A program made the position numbers and the translations under genes. This document shows, piece after piece, positions 1-8,816 of a stretch of DNA of 35,933 nucleotides (position 1 is its first letter; each line of letters opens with the position of its first letter). The stretch is from the NCBI GenBank assembly GCA_030634465.1, contig DAOWAS010000006.1, positions 1 to 35,933 of the forward strand, read 5' to 3'. The stretch comes from Alphaproteobacteria bacterium (GTDB lineage Bacteria; Pseudomonadota; Alphaproteobacteria; Sphingomonadales; SMXR01). The notes below the pieces were generated by a model. It made no database searches. It had not been told where the DNA came from and saw nothing but the letters and a program-made list of their open reading frames with translations.

Positions 1-3000
1 CAATGTTGCCATGGTCGTAAACGTACATCGGGCCACTAAACTGTGCTGGCTCCTTACGCGAACCTGCTCAAGGCCTTCGCGCTTTTTTAGAAGATTGAAT
101 GGCCGTTCACCGTTTTTGCGAATATCAATTATTAGGCTTTTGCTTATCTGATCATATTCGTCAAACAATATGGGTGGGTTCATAGATGTGGATTTGACAG
201 GTAATCCGTGGGCGTCACACACAATAAATGACTTGCGATCAATATCTTTTATTAGAAGCGCGCGCTGAGCCCCTGTTTGTTCGATTAAAAACTTTAACAA
301 GGTCTGATAAAGCAATGGCTCTTCTGTTTGAATGGAGATGGTTTGAATTTGCTTTAACAGATAGGGAATGTCTTCAATGGAAAGCTTAGACAGGGTGGCA
401 TTTTTTTCACCCTCAACGCCGTGGTCATGAACGCGGCGAGAATGTTTAAATAATTTGATGTTTTTTGACTTGTTTTCAAGCTGAAATAATTTTCTTTGTG
501 CGCCCCACTTGCTATAGGCGGAATAGCTTTCCCGTTGGAAACCACTGCTAATGGTTTGGTCTCCTTGTTCCAGCCAAAAATCAGCCGCCAGTTCGTTGCA
601 AAGGGCAATGTTAATTGCACTTTTACTTTCGTTTGCAGCATTTATTGCCTTTTGAAAATAATCATGTGTTTGCCAATAGTTTTCATCTGCTTTGGCTAAA
701 AGAGCATCTATTAAAAAAAGCTGATAGTTGAAATTAATGGGTGCGGTTTTTGCCCAGTTCTCAATTATGCTGCGGTGGTGCATAACTTTGGCACGCCATG
801 TTCCATCAAGACCTTTTGCTTTGCCCCTCAGCATTAAAATGCTTAATGCATAAATATAATGATATTGGGTTACAGGGAACATTACTATTTCCAGAGAAGT
901 TTCCCGCCCATATTTGTGCATGACATCTAGCGCACCCTGATAGTCACCGTTTAAGAATAATGCTTGCCCTTTAATTATAGAATACCATGTTAACCCAGGC
1001 TTAAAGCCCTCTTCTTCCCATGACTTAAGCAATGCTGTGGGGTGCTTGTTAGCATCAAGAATGCCCTCATGGTTTTGCAATGTGGTTTGGAAACTGGTTA
1101 GGAATGAACGCAATAACTCGCATGCCTCTTGCATTTTTTCGTCATTGGTTTGGCGAATAAACCCTCGGTACTCATCAAGTTTTGCCAAGCTGTCTCTAAT
1201 GGGTTCACCGCATAATATGCCACTCCAAATTCTAAAAAATACAGCCCAAATTCCGAACAAATAGTCGCTGTTGCTTCGTGCCACTTCTGCACTTTTTTCA
1301 TACAGCGATAAATTGCTGGAAAATGGTTCTTTAAAGAAGTTTATATAGTTACAAAAAAGATTACTTACTTTTGGTAATAAAATGCGGTCATCAAATTTGC
1401 TGTTAAGCGACATGGCCAAACGGCCAAAGTCATGAGCTTGGCTGTACTTGCCGTGTGAGACATAGACCGTAGCTAATAAAACCAAACCAAAGGCGCTTTC
1501 TGACACATAACCTTTTTTCAGGCTTTGTGTTGTAATTTGCAAGGCGCAATATGTCATTAACTGGGTATCACCAGCATAATAAGCGGCTTCCCACAAATCC
1601 GTTAAAAGGCGGAAAGCAAGTGAGGTTTTGCTATCCTTTACCTTCGGTATTTTTTTAAAGGCGGAAATACCCTTAAGGTCATAAATTTCATTAATGCTTT
1701 TTATTAAGTTGTGGTTTTCTAGTGTTAGGGCATTCACATCTTTTGGCGGTTTGAAGCCCGCCTCATAGGCAATTGAAACACCAAGTGAAACTACATATGA
1801 AAACTGCTTGCCTTTATTTGTGTATATATCTTTTACAAGGGTAAAGAGCTTAATTTTCTGAGCTAACGACAATTTGCTCTTTAGTAGCTTTTCTGCGTGC
1901 TTTGACGCTATTCCATATTGGTTGCTGAGATAGCTTGTTTTTATATAAAGATAATTTGTTTCAAAACTCAATTTTGCTGTGGGTTGTTTTTTTAACTTAC
2001 CTAGCAAATTAACCGCTTCTTTTGATAGGTTAAAGGCCAGTGAAAATGCATTTTTGCTGGTGGCTTTCTCACCACATTCCAAGTTTAGCTTATGAAGCAG
2101 TATCTTTTCTTTTTCACTGCATAACGCACGTGACTTGTTTATGAAACTAACAGTTTCAAAAATATTCTCATGTTTTTTATCTGCTTTATATAGTTTCCAA
2201 CCAATTTCATAACCGGTTCTCTCACGTTTTTTTTGCGAGGCCATATTGGTGCAATATTGCAAAATACTGTCATGTTTAAAATGAATGTTATGCTTATCTA
2301 AATAAATCAGGTCATTATTTACAGCTTGCAGCAGAGAGGTAAGAATATCCTCTTCTTTTTTTGCCAGAAGAAAAGCGATGGTTTTTTGCTTGGCAACGCC
2401 ACCAAAAAACGAGCAGTAATATAAAACCTCCTTGGTTTCTTTCGGAAGCTTGTCTATGCGTGTTTTAACAAGAGTATGAATGTCTTTACTCTGGATAAAT
2501 TGGTCATAAGCCATATCCCATTTTATTTTTATGGGATTAAAAAATATTATCTGTTTCTCTAGCAAGTATTTTATATAGCTAAAAATAAAATATGGATTTC
2601 CGTCCGTGCGGGAAAAAACTTCGTGGCTTAGCTTTCTTAGGGTTACGTCATCCAAAGGAAGGGCGCCAGATATAATTTCGGTTACTTCTTTTTTATTAAA
2701 CGCCTTTAGCTCAATGTTAAAAAATGGAAAATCATGGCTGTTAAGTGATTTGAATAAAGGTGAGATTTTCTTCTCAAACTCTTTGTCATTTTGATAACTT
2801 ATGGCAAAAAATATTGAAAGGGCTCTGTTCTGGATGCAACGGCTAATACTGTCAATTACATACAAATCTGTATCGTTGCTCCACTGCAAGCCATCAAGGC
2901 AAATGACCAGTCCATTATTTTCTTGGGCAATGTAAGTTATAATTTTACACAAGGCATCAACCAGCTGAGTTCTTGATGCCTTTTCATCAAGAGCTATTTC

Positions 3001-4278
3001 TTTAAAATCATCGCCAACCAATTGTTTAAATTCAGGAAAAATAGATATCACCAAATATCCATTTGTGCCAAAAAGCTTACATAATTGCTTTTTTGTTTTC
3101 TGTTGCGCCATCGGCGAAAGCTTAAGCTTCATGTTAATATATTGGGAAAAAATGCTTGAAAACAAAGCGTAGGGTTTAGTGCTTAGTTCGTATTTACCCA
3201 GTGCTGATAAACATAGAAACTTTTTATCGTCAGCTATTTTTTTGACACGTTCCAGTAATGTTGTTTTGCCTATGCCTGAAGGCCCATTAATAAAAATAAA
3301 TGCGCCTTGGTTTGTGTGGTCCTTAACAATTTTATTTATTAACTTAATCTCGCTATCTCGCCCATATTTTTTGTTGGGCGGAATTAAATATAATGAGGTT
3401 TCGTTGCTGCTTAATTCAAAATCCTTAATGGTTGCGTTCTGTTGATATTCGTCAAGACACCGTTGCAGGTCATTTTTTAGTGAAAGCCCATTTTGGTATC
3501 GCTCCTTGGACATTTTTTGAATTAACTTATTTATTATTTCAGAAACCATATTTGGAATGCGTGGGTTAACCATAGAGGCTTTGGCGGGCATTGATGTTTT
3601 CTGAAGATAAGCAAGGTCATCAGTTTTCTTAGTGTCAAACGGGTGTTTGTCTGTAAACAATTCATAAAGCATTATTCCTAGCGAGTATAAGTCGCTGCGA
3701 TAATCTATGAACGAGCTTTTTAAGCCGCATTGTTCTGGCGAGCTGTAGGCTAGGTTTTTATTTGGGGTGTGATTTTCTATAGCATGGTCAAAGTTGCTAA
3801 GTGTGCATAGCAACAAAAACTCAACCTTAAAACTATCAGCGTCTATGAAGCAAATATCTGGTGAAAGCGACAGGTGGCACAATCTTCTTTGGTGCAGGTT
3901 ATTTAGAGCGTCGCCTAAGGTTAGCGCCCACTTTAACCCATCAGTTATGGAAATATAATTGTCCCTTCGGTACTGCGCCAAGGTTAAAGACGTAAACATA
4001 GGGTAGGAAATTATAAAATAGTTATCAGTGGTATAGAACTGCTTTGGGCTAATGGCGGAAGGTATTTTTTTATTCTTTGTGGTAACAAAAAAATTGAGGA
4101 TTTTAGCCTCTCTCATTTTATCAAGGTTTTGTCGGTTGTAACAAACCGCGATATAATTTTTTTTATCTTTTTTCTGGCAAACCGTGAAAATATAAGGCTC
4201 AGCGTTTTTGCTTAGCTCTTTAGGTTGGGAAAAACCCAGTTCTTTAAGTGTTTTTATGAGATTAGTGTTGTTAGCCAT
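1..4278 (-). CDS. Giant pseudokinase-ATPase-GAF signalling protein (partial, C-terminus off the window)
   Basis: This open frame is free of stops from the ATG at 4278 to the left edge (1426 codons), with an AAGGG ribosome site just upstream. Residues ~40-270 form a protein-kinase fold. The C-lobe is recognisable (YSSPEQ, then DYRSDLYSLGIMLYELF), but the catalytic loop reads HLSLSPD at 135-141 instead of HRDxKPxN and the DFG motif is replaced by SNF. It therefore looks like a pseudokinase. An ATPase domain follows, with Walker A GPSGIGKTT at 332-340 and a Walker B-like CLDGLQW around Asp462. A long helical, TPR-like region spans ~600-1300, and a GAF domain starts near 1310 (LLKFLIEQTGAQRALLIKD). 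This order matches the large kinase/ATPase/GAF(/histidine kinase) proteins of bacteria, so a histidine kinase or other output domain probably follows outside the window. The gene looks more AT-rich than its neighbours, which hints at a different origin. Confidence 0.85.
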   Translation of the reverse strand, partial: MANNTNLIKTLKELGFSQPKELSKNAEPYIFTVCQKKDKKNYIAVCYNRQNLDKMREAKILNFFVTTKNKKIPSAISPKQFYTTDNYFIISYPMFTSLTLAQYRRDNYISITDGLKWALTLGDALNNLHQRRLCHLSLSPDICFIDADSFKVEFLLLCTLSNFDHAIENHTPNKNLAYSSPEQCGLKSSFIDYRSDLYSLGIMLYELFTDKHPFDTKKTDDLAYLQKTSMPAKASMVNPRIPNMVSEIINKLIQKMSKERYQNGLSLKNDLQRCLDEYQQNATIKDFELSSNETSLYLIPPNKKYGRDSEIKLINKIVKDHTNQGAFIFINGPSGIGKTTLLERVKKIADDKKFLCLSALGKYELSTKPYALFSSIFSQYINMKLKLSPMAQQKTKKQLCKLFGTNGYLVISIFPEFKQLVGDDFKEIALDEKASRTQLVDALCKIITYIAQENNGLVICLDGLQWSNDTDLYVIDSISRCIQNRALSIFFAISYQNDKEFEKKISPLFKSLNSHDFPFFNIELKAFNKKEVTEIISGALPLDDVTLRKLSHEVFSRTDGNPYFIFSYIKYLLEKQIIFFNPIKIKWDMAYDQFIQSKDIHTLVKTRIDKLPKETKEVLYYCSFFGGVAKQKTIAFLLAKKEEDILTSLLQAVNNDLIYLDKHNIHFKHDSILQYCTNMASQKKRERTGYEIGWKLYKADKKHENIFETVSFINKSRALCSEKEKILLHKLNLECGEKATSKNAFSLAFNLSKEAVNLLGKLKKQPTAKLSFETNYLYIKTSYLSNQYGIASKHAEKLLKSKLSLAQKIKLFTLVKDIYTNKGKQFSYVVSLGVSIAYEAGFKPPKDVNALTLENHNLIKSINEIYDLKGISAFKKIPKVKDSKTSLAFRLLTDLWEAAYYAGDTQLMTYCALQITTQSLKKGYVSESAFGLVLLATVYVSHGKYSQAHDFGRLAMSLNSKFDDRILLPKVSNLFCNYINFFKEPFSSNLSLYEKSAEVARSNSDYLFGIWAVFFRIWSGILCGEPIRDSLAKLDEYRGFIRQTNDEKMQEACELLRSFLTSFQTTLQNHEGILDANKHPTALLKSWEEEGFKPGLTWYSIIKGQALFLNGDYQGALDVMHKYGRETSLEIVMFPVTQYHYIYALSILMLRGKAKGLDGTWRAKVMHHRSIIENWAKTAPINFNYQLFLIDALLAKADENYWQTHDYFQKAINAANESKSAINIALCNELAADFWLEQGDQTISSGFQRESYSAYSKWGAQRKLFQLENKSKNIKLFKHSRRVHDHGVEGEKNATLSKLSIEDIPYLLKQIQTISIQTEEPLLYQTLLKFLIEQTGAQRALLIKDIDRKSFIVCDAHGLPVKSTSMNPPILFDEYDQISKSLIIDIRKNGERPFNLLKKREGLEQVRVRSQHSLVARCTFTTMATL

Positions 4279-4580
4279 GACCCTTATTTCTAATAATATA
4301 CAAACAAGTAAGTATTGTTTATTTCATCTTTTGATAAAATAAAGGTTAATGTTGTTCAACTGAGGGGTTTTTGCTTGTTAATGCTTGGCGGACATCAACC
4401 AATGCTTGTGTTCTTTTGTGCAAATATTTGTAAAGTTAGCTAGTGTGGTATTTGTGCCAATCCCAGCATAAAATAACCATATTTAAACACTATTTATCTA
4501 GAACTAATTGCAATAATTATCTATATTGCTGACAAATAATATCCATTCATTACAGCGTAATAATAACAAAGGATCAATCC
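4279..4580. other. AT-rich intergenic region between divergent genes
   Basis: This 302-bp stretch separates the divergent signalling-protein and cytochrome c genes, so it must hold both promoters. It is strongly AT-rich. TATATT-like candidates for a -10 element occur on the minus strand near 4295-4305, and several AT-rich candidates lie before the cytochrome gene. The ribosome site AAAGGATC precedes the ATG at 4581. I found no good FNR palindrome, no RNA gene and no coding frame here. Confidence 0.5.
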
Positions 4581-4967
4581 ATGCTTAAAACAACTCTGGC
4601 TACCCTAACTTTATTAATGTCACTAAGTGCAATTTCAACTCCTGCATTGGCGGGTGATGCTGAAAAGGGTGCACGAGTTTGGATGAAGTGTCGTGCTTGC
4701 CACACTATTGATGAGGGTGGTCGCAGCGCAATTGGTCCAAATTTGTTTGGAATTATCGACAGACAATCTGGTTCGGTTGAGGGGTTTCGTTATTCCAAGG
4801 CCATGACAGAGTCTGATGTTGTGTGGAGCGAAGAAAACCTGAAAGCTTTTGTTGCCAGTCCTAGAACATTTATGCGTGGTACTAAAATGGGTTTTGCGGG
4901 CATTCGCAGTGAACAACAAATTGATGATTTGCTAGAGTTTATTGAAGAGCAAATGGGCGACGAATAG
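4581..4967 (+). CDS. Periplasmic class I cytochrome c (cytochrome c2-like)
   Basis: The 128-residue protein has a Sec signal peptide ending at about Ala24 (TPALA-GDAEKG). The haem-binding motif CRACH lies at 37-41, and Met103 in GTKMGFAGI is the expected sixth ligand. The surrounding IGPNLFGIIDRQSG and FRYSKAM segments are typical of small soluble cytochromes c2/c550, which carry electrons in the periplasm between the bc1 complex and terminal reductases or oxidases. Its position about 1.6 kb from the nos operon makes it a plausible electron donor to NosZ, but that is inferred from proximity. It appears monocistronic, with the convergent tryptophanase gene 47 bp downstream. The start is supported by AAAGGATC eight bases upstream. 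Confidence 0.93.
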   Translation: MLKTTLATLTLLMSLSAISTPALAGDAEKGARVWMKCRACHTIDEGGRSAIGPNLFGIIDRQSGSVEGFRYSKAMTESDVVWSEENLKAFVASPRTFMRGTKMGFAGIRSEQQIDDLLEFIEEQMGDE

Positions 4968-5014
4968 CCCCTTGCTCTGAGTTAACGCTAGGTATTCCAA
5001 TTTAAATTGATAAG

Positions 5015-6379
5015 CTAAAGCTGAGCAAATTTTGCTGTAAAGTGGCGCATGGCCTTTGGTTGCCACGTTATGGCATAGCCTCGCATATCTTTTGCTTTTT
5101 CCTTTAAGGCAATAGCACACTCTATAATGTAATCGGCCTGCGACTGGGTATAAACCCGCCGTGGCATGGCTAAACGCACCAGCTCTAAGGCGGCAGGGGT
5201 TTGGGTGCCATCAGGGTTCAGGCCAAACATAACGCTACCAATTTCACAACCACGTATGCCGCCTAGCTCGTATAGGCCAACAGCAACGGCGTGACCGGGA
5301 TATTCCAGTGGCGGAATGTGCGGTAGCATTTTGCGGGCATCAATAAACACAGCGTGCCCGCCGGCGGGCTTTACCACTGGCACACCCGCTTTATCCAACG
5401 CTTCAACCATATATTCTATGGTGCGTATGCGGTATGCCAAATAGTCTTCATCTACCACCTCGCTTAAACCCACGGCTATGGCCTCTAAATCGCGCCCTGC
5501 CAAGCCGCCATATGTGGGAAACCCCTCGGTTAGAATAAGGCGATTGCGGGCGCTTTCTGCCAGCTTGTCATCATTTAGTGCCAGCCAACCACCAATATTG
5601 GCAAAGGCATCTTTTTTTGCACTCATGGTCATGCCATCTGCCATAGAAAATATTTCGCGGACAATGTCTTTTACGGCAACATTTTTATATTTAGCTTCGC
5701 GCTGTTTAATAAACCATGCGTTTTCGGCAAAACGACATGCGTCGATAAACAATGGCTTGTTAAACTTGTCGCAAACCGCTTTTGTGTCTTTAATATTTTG
5801 CAATGAAACTGGCTGACCGCCACCAGCGTTGTTGGTTATGGTTATCATAACTATGGGAATATCATCGGCCTTTTCGTTTAATAACTTCTCTAGTTTGACC
5901 GTGTCCATATTTCCCTTAAACGGATAATTGCTTTCGGTGTCTTTGGCTTCATCCACAACAAGGTCAATGGCCTCAGCCCCTGTGGCTTCAATGTTACCGC
6001 GGGTGGTGTCAAAATGGGTGTTGTTGGGAATGGTTTTACCTGTTCCGCCAATAACCGAGAATAAAATAGCCTCCGCCGCGCGGCCTTGGTGGGTGGGAAT
6101 AACATGCTTGAAGGGCATTAGTTCCTGCACAGCTTTTTTAAAGTGAAAATAGCTGGGTGACCCCGCATAGCTTTCATCGCCCTTAATTAGGGCGGACCAC
6201 TGGTTGGCACTCATAGACGAGGTGCCGCTATCAGTTAACAGGTCAATAATTACATCGTCAGATTTTAAGGAAAACAGGTTGTAATTAGCTTTTTTAAGAA
6301 GCTTTTGGCGCTCCTCAATTGTGGTCATGCGAATGGGTTCAACCATTTTTACACGAAAAGGCTCAATAATTGTTTTCAC
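5015..6379 (-). CDS. tnaA: Tryptophanase (tryptophan indole-lyase)
   Basis: This 454-residue PLP enzyme of the beta-eliminating lyase family cleaves tryptophan to indole, pyruvate and ammonia. The PLP lysine is expected at Lys256 in MSAKKDAF. Conserved blocks include IDLLTDSGT, PTHQGR, NNAGGGQPVS and EGFPTYGGLAGRD. Tyrosine phenol-lyase is the close alternative. Here the residue in FDTTR (Asp124) is Asp, as in tryptophanase, where tyrosine phenol-lyase has Thr. The GCEIGS segment also lacks the tyrosine phenol-lyase arginine. The start is GTG with GGAGAAAG upstream. No tnaC-like leader or tryptophan permease gene is visible beside it. It is divergent from nosR, and the shared upstream region holds a perfect FNR box, so anaerobic control is possible but the box is better placed for nosR. 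Confidence 0.9.
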   Translation of the reverse strand: MKTIIEPFRVKMVEPIRMTTIEERQKLLKKANYNLFSLKSDDVIIDLLTDSGTSSMSANQWSALIKGDESYAGSPSYFHFKKAVQELMPFKHVIPTHQGRAAEAILFSVIGGTGKTIPNNTHFDTTRGNIEATGAEAIDLVVDEAKDTESNYPFKGNMDTVKLEKLLNEKADDIPIVMITITNNAGGGQPVSLQNIKDTKAVCDKFNKPLFIDACRFAENAWFIKQREAKYKNVAVKDIVREIFSMADGMTMSAKKDAFANIGGWLALNDDKLAESARNRLILTEGFPTYGGLAGRDLEAIAVGLSEVVDEDYLAYRIRTIEYMVEALDKAGVPVVKPAGGHAVFIDARKMLPHIPPLEYPGHAVAVGLYELGGIRGCEIGSVMFGLNPDGTQTPAALELVRLAMPRRVYTQSQADYIIECAIALKEKAKDMRGYAITWQPKAMRHFTAKFAQL

Positions 6380-6515
6380 GGGGCTTTCTCCAACTTATAT
6401 TTTTGCAGTTGGCACCATATGCGGGATTTATTCGCTAGTATTTGCGTTCAATCAAATGATGGGGTAGTAGACAAAAAATATGTACAGTTGGTTGATGTAT
6501 TTTATTGGTTTAGGG

Positions 6516-6529
6516 TTGATTGAAATCAA
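6516..6529 (+). promoter_or_regulatory. Perfect FNR/CRP-family box upstream of nosR
   Basis: The sequence TTGATTGAAATCAA matches the FNR consensus TTGAT-N4-ATCAA in all ten positions. Its centre (6522.5) is about 66 bp before the nosR GTG. A TATATT -10-like element lies at 6551-6556, overlapping a second copy at 6556-6561. That spacing fits a class II promoter with the box centred near -41.5 and transcription from about 6564. FNR-, Anr- and NnrR/DNR-type regulators all bind such sites, so the sequence alone does not say whether the signal is oxygen or NO. It may also influence the divergent tnaA gene. Confidence 0.8.
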
Positions 6530-6588
6530 TTATTAATGCTTGCCTGAGAGTATATTATATTGGTCGATAAACGCGGGGGTAATAGTTA

Positions 6589-8745
6589 GTGCATTTCGGA
6601 AAAAATATAACATCAAACAGATGGGTTTTTTGGTTACCCATATTGTTTTGCTTGGCTTTTTTGTGGGCTTTTCAAGGCTCATTTGCACAGGCGCAAGACA
6701 ATAAACAGTCGTTGCAAGGGTACGTTCAGGATGTTGAAGTAACTCATTTTTTTGCAGCCGCCGAAAATTTTGAAATTGTTGAGGGTGTGGTCACCTATGC
6801 ATCGGTGTTTGATGTTGGTAATAATTTGCTTGGTCACATCTTTCTAAATACAGATTTTGTCCCCTCTATCGGCTATTCAGGTAAACCTATTTACATACTG
6901 GTTGGTGTTGATGAGGCGGGAACCATTCATGGTGCCAAAATGGTCGAACACAGCGAGCCGATTATTCTTGTTGGTGTGCCCATTGCAAAAATTGATGCTT
7001 TCACAGATGGCTATAAAGGGGTTAACCCCATCGAGCTGGCAACTGAAGGCACCCACAATAAAATGCCTGTGGATATTGTAAGCGGTGCCACGGTTACAGT
7101 TATTGTTATGGATGACAGTATTCGCCGCTCTGCTAGCATGTTTATGCGCTCTCTTGGCTTGGCACCTGCACTGGTAGAGGGTACAGGGCCGCAATTTATT
7201 TTGGATGAAAGTGTTGTTCAGACATCTGACTGGCTAACACTTGCGGGCGATGGTTCTGTTCGCCGTCTGCGGCTTTCTATTGATGATGTGAACAATGCCT
7301 TTGTTTTAGCGGGTAATGAAAGGGCAATTGCCCGCCCATTGACAGGTGTGGCGGATGAAATATTTATCGATATTTATACCGCACTGGTGTCGCAAGAAGC
7401 CATTGGTCGCACACTTTTGGGCAGTGCTGAATATGCAAATTTACAAGATAAAATAGAAGACGGTCAGCAGGCTATAATAATTGCCGCTAACGGGACTTAT
7501 TCATTCCGTGGTTCAGGCTTTGTCAGGGGCGGTATTTTTGACAGATTTCAGCTTATCCAAGGTGAAAAAACCTGGCTGTTCAGGGATAAGCAATATAAAC
7601 GCCTTGGCGACTTCGCTGGTGATGATGCCCCGCATTTTAGCGAAATTGGCCTGTTTACAATTCCTAATGATGAGGGTTTCGACCCAACCAAGCCTTGGCG
7701 CATACAGTTGCTAATACAAAGGCAAATAGGCGCACTTGACCGTGCCTTTGTTACCCGCGATTTGCCTTACCATATTCCATCGCAATATCTTGTTGCCATT
7801 GCTGATGAAACCCCAGACCTTTCTTTCGAGAATAGCGATGTTGAGCCATTGTTTAAAATGATATGGGAAACCAGAAAGGCAGATGTCATTATTTTGTCTT
7901 TGGCAATTGTGTTTTTAACAGGTATTTTCTTCTCGCAAAACTGGGTGGCTTCACGACCAGTGTTGTTGGGCAGGGTTAGAACAGGGTTTCTTATTTTCAC
8001 CCTGTTTTGGCTAGGTTTCTATACCAACGCCCAAATATCTGTGGTTAATATTTTCACCTATTTCAATTCTATTTTATCAGGCTTTAGTTGGTCATATTTC
8101 CTTATGGACCCGCTAATATTCTTGCTTTGGGGTTCGGTGGCGGCGGCGCTTATAATTTGGGGGCGCGGGGTGTTTTGTGGCTGGTTATGCCCTTTTGGCG
8201 CTTTGCAAGAACTGCTAAGCATGATTGCCAAGCGTATTGGTATAAAACAAATACAAGTGCCGTGGGCAATTCACGAACGCTTGTGGCCAATTAAATATAT
8301 GATCTTTTTATCTTTATTTGGTTTGTCGCTTTATTCCCTGCCCTTGGCAGAGAGAATGGCAGAGGTTGAGCCATTTAAAACCGTAATTATTTTGAAATTT
8401 GCCCGTGACTGGCCGTTTGTAATTTATGCCCTGACATTATTGTCTGTTGGCCTGTTCATCGAGCGTTTCTATTGCCGCTATGTCTGCCCACTAGGTGCGG
8501 CACTTGCTATTCCCGGGCGGATGAGAATTAACGACTGGATTAAGCGATACCATCAGTGTGGCAGTCCTTGTCAGCGTTGTGCCAATGAATGCATGGTGCA
8601 GGCAATTCACCCTGAGGGTAACATCAACGTAAACGAGTGTCTTTACTGCCTGCATTGTCAGGAGCTTTACGTGTGTGAAGATCGCTGTCCAGTTATGATC
8701 AAGAAAAAACAAAGGAGGGAAAAATTAGAAGTAAGCAATATTTAA
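6589..8745 (+). CDS. nosR: Nitrous oxide reductase regulator/electron-transfer flavoprotein NosR
   Basis: NosR is a membrane iron-sulphur flavoprotein required for nosZ expression and for passing electrons to NosZ. The 718 residues are close to the usual ~720. The N-terminus is a signal anchor followed by a periplasmic FMN-binding domain with the flavinylation motif SGATVT at 165-170 (acceptor Thr170). Several membrane helices follow from ~430, with two CxxxCP motifs: CGWLCP at 530-535 and CRYVCP at 629-634. A C-terminal cytoplasmic ferredoxin-like region from Cys657 is rich in cysteines and would carry two 4Fe-4S clusters. The start is GTG. It is the first gene of nosRZDFYLX, 71 bp before nosZ, and the flavin donor NosX is encoded in the same operon. 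Confidence 0.95.
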   Translation: MHFGKNITSNRWVFWLPILFCLAFLWAFQGSFAQAQDNKQSLQGYVQDVEVTHFFAAAENFEIVEGVVTYASVFDVGNNLLGHIFLNTDFVPSIGYSGKPIYILVGVDEAGTIHGAKMVEHSEPIILVGVPIAKIDAFTDGYKGVNPIELATEGTHNKMPVDIVSGATVTVIVMDDSIRRSASMFMRSLGLAPALVEGTGPQFILDESVVQTSDWLTLAGDGSVRRLRLSIDDVNNAFVLAGNERAIARPLTGVADEIFIDIYTALVSQEAIGRTLLGSAEYANLQDKIEDGQQAIIIAANGTYSFRGSGFVRGGIFDRFQLIQGEKTWLFRDKQYKRLGDFAGDDAPHFSEIGLFTIPNDEGFDPTKPWRIQLLIQRQIGALDRAFVTRDLPYHIPSQYLVAIADETPDLSFENSDVEPLFKMIWETRKADVIILSLAIVFLTGIFFSQNWVASRPVLLGRVRTGFLIFTLFWLGFYTNAQISVVNIFTYFNSILSGFSWSYFLMDPLIFLLWGSVAAALIIWGRGVFCGWLCPFGALQELLSMIAKRIGIKQIQVPWAIHERLWPIKYMIFLSLFGLSLYSLPLAERMAEVEPFKTVIILKFARDWPFVIYALTLLSVGLFIERFYCRYVCPLGAALAIPGRMRINDWIKRYHQCGSPCQRCANECMVQAIHPEGNINVNECLYCLHCQELYVCEDRCPVMIKKKQRREKLEVSNI

Positions 8746-8780
8746 TACCTAGTAGCAAACAAGGCCAAGTACATGGCTGG

Positions 8781-8786
8781 TATAAT
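8781..8786 (+). promoter_or_regulatory. Possible internal promoter (-10) before nosZ
   Basis: TATAAT preceded by TGG is a good extended -10 in the 71-bp nosR-nosZ gap, about 31 bp before the nosZ ATG. No convincing -35 is present, so it may be fortuitous. A separate nosZ promoter is known in some denitrifiers. Confidence 0.25.
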
Positions 8787-8816
8787 TAGTTTCACAATAA
8801 CTTTAGGAGAGTTAAT

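Noticed and set aside
5015-6379. Tyrosine phenol-lyase instead of tryptophanase
   Set aside because: Asp124 in FDTTR and the GCEIGS segment match tryptophanase; tyrosine phenol-lyase has Thr and a nearby Arg at these places.
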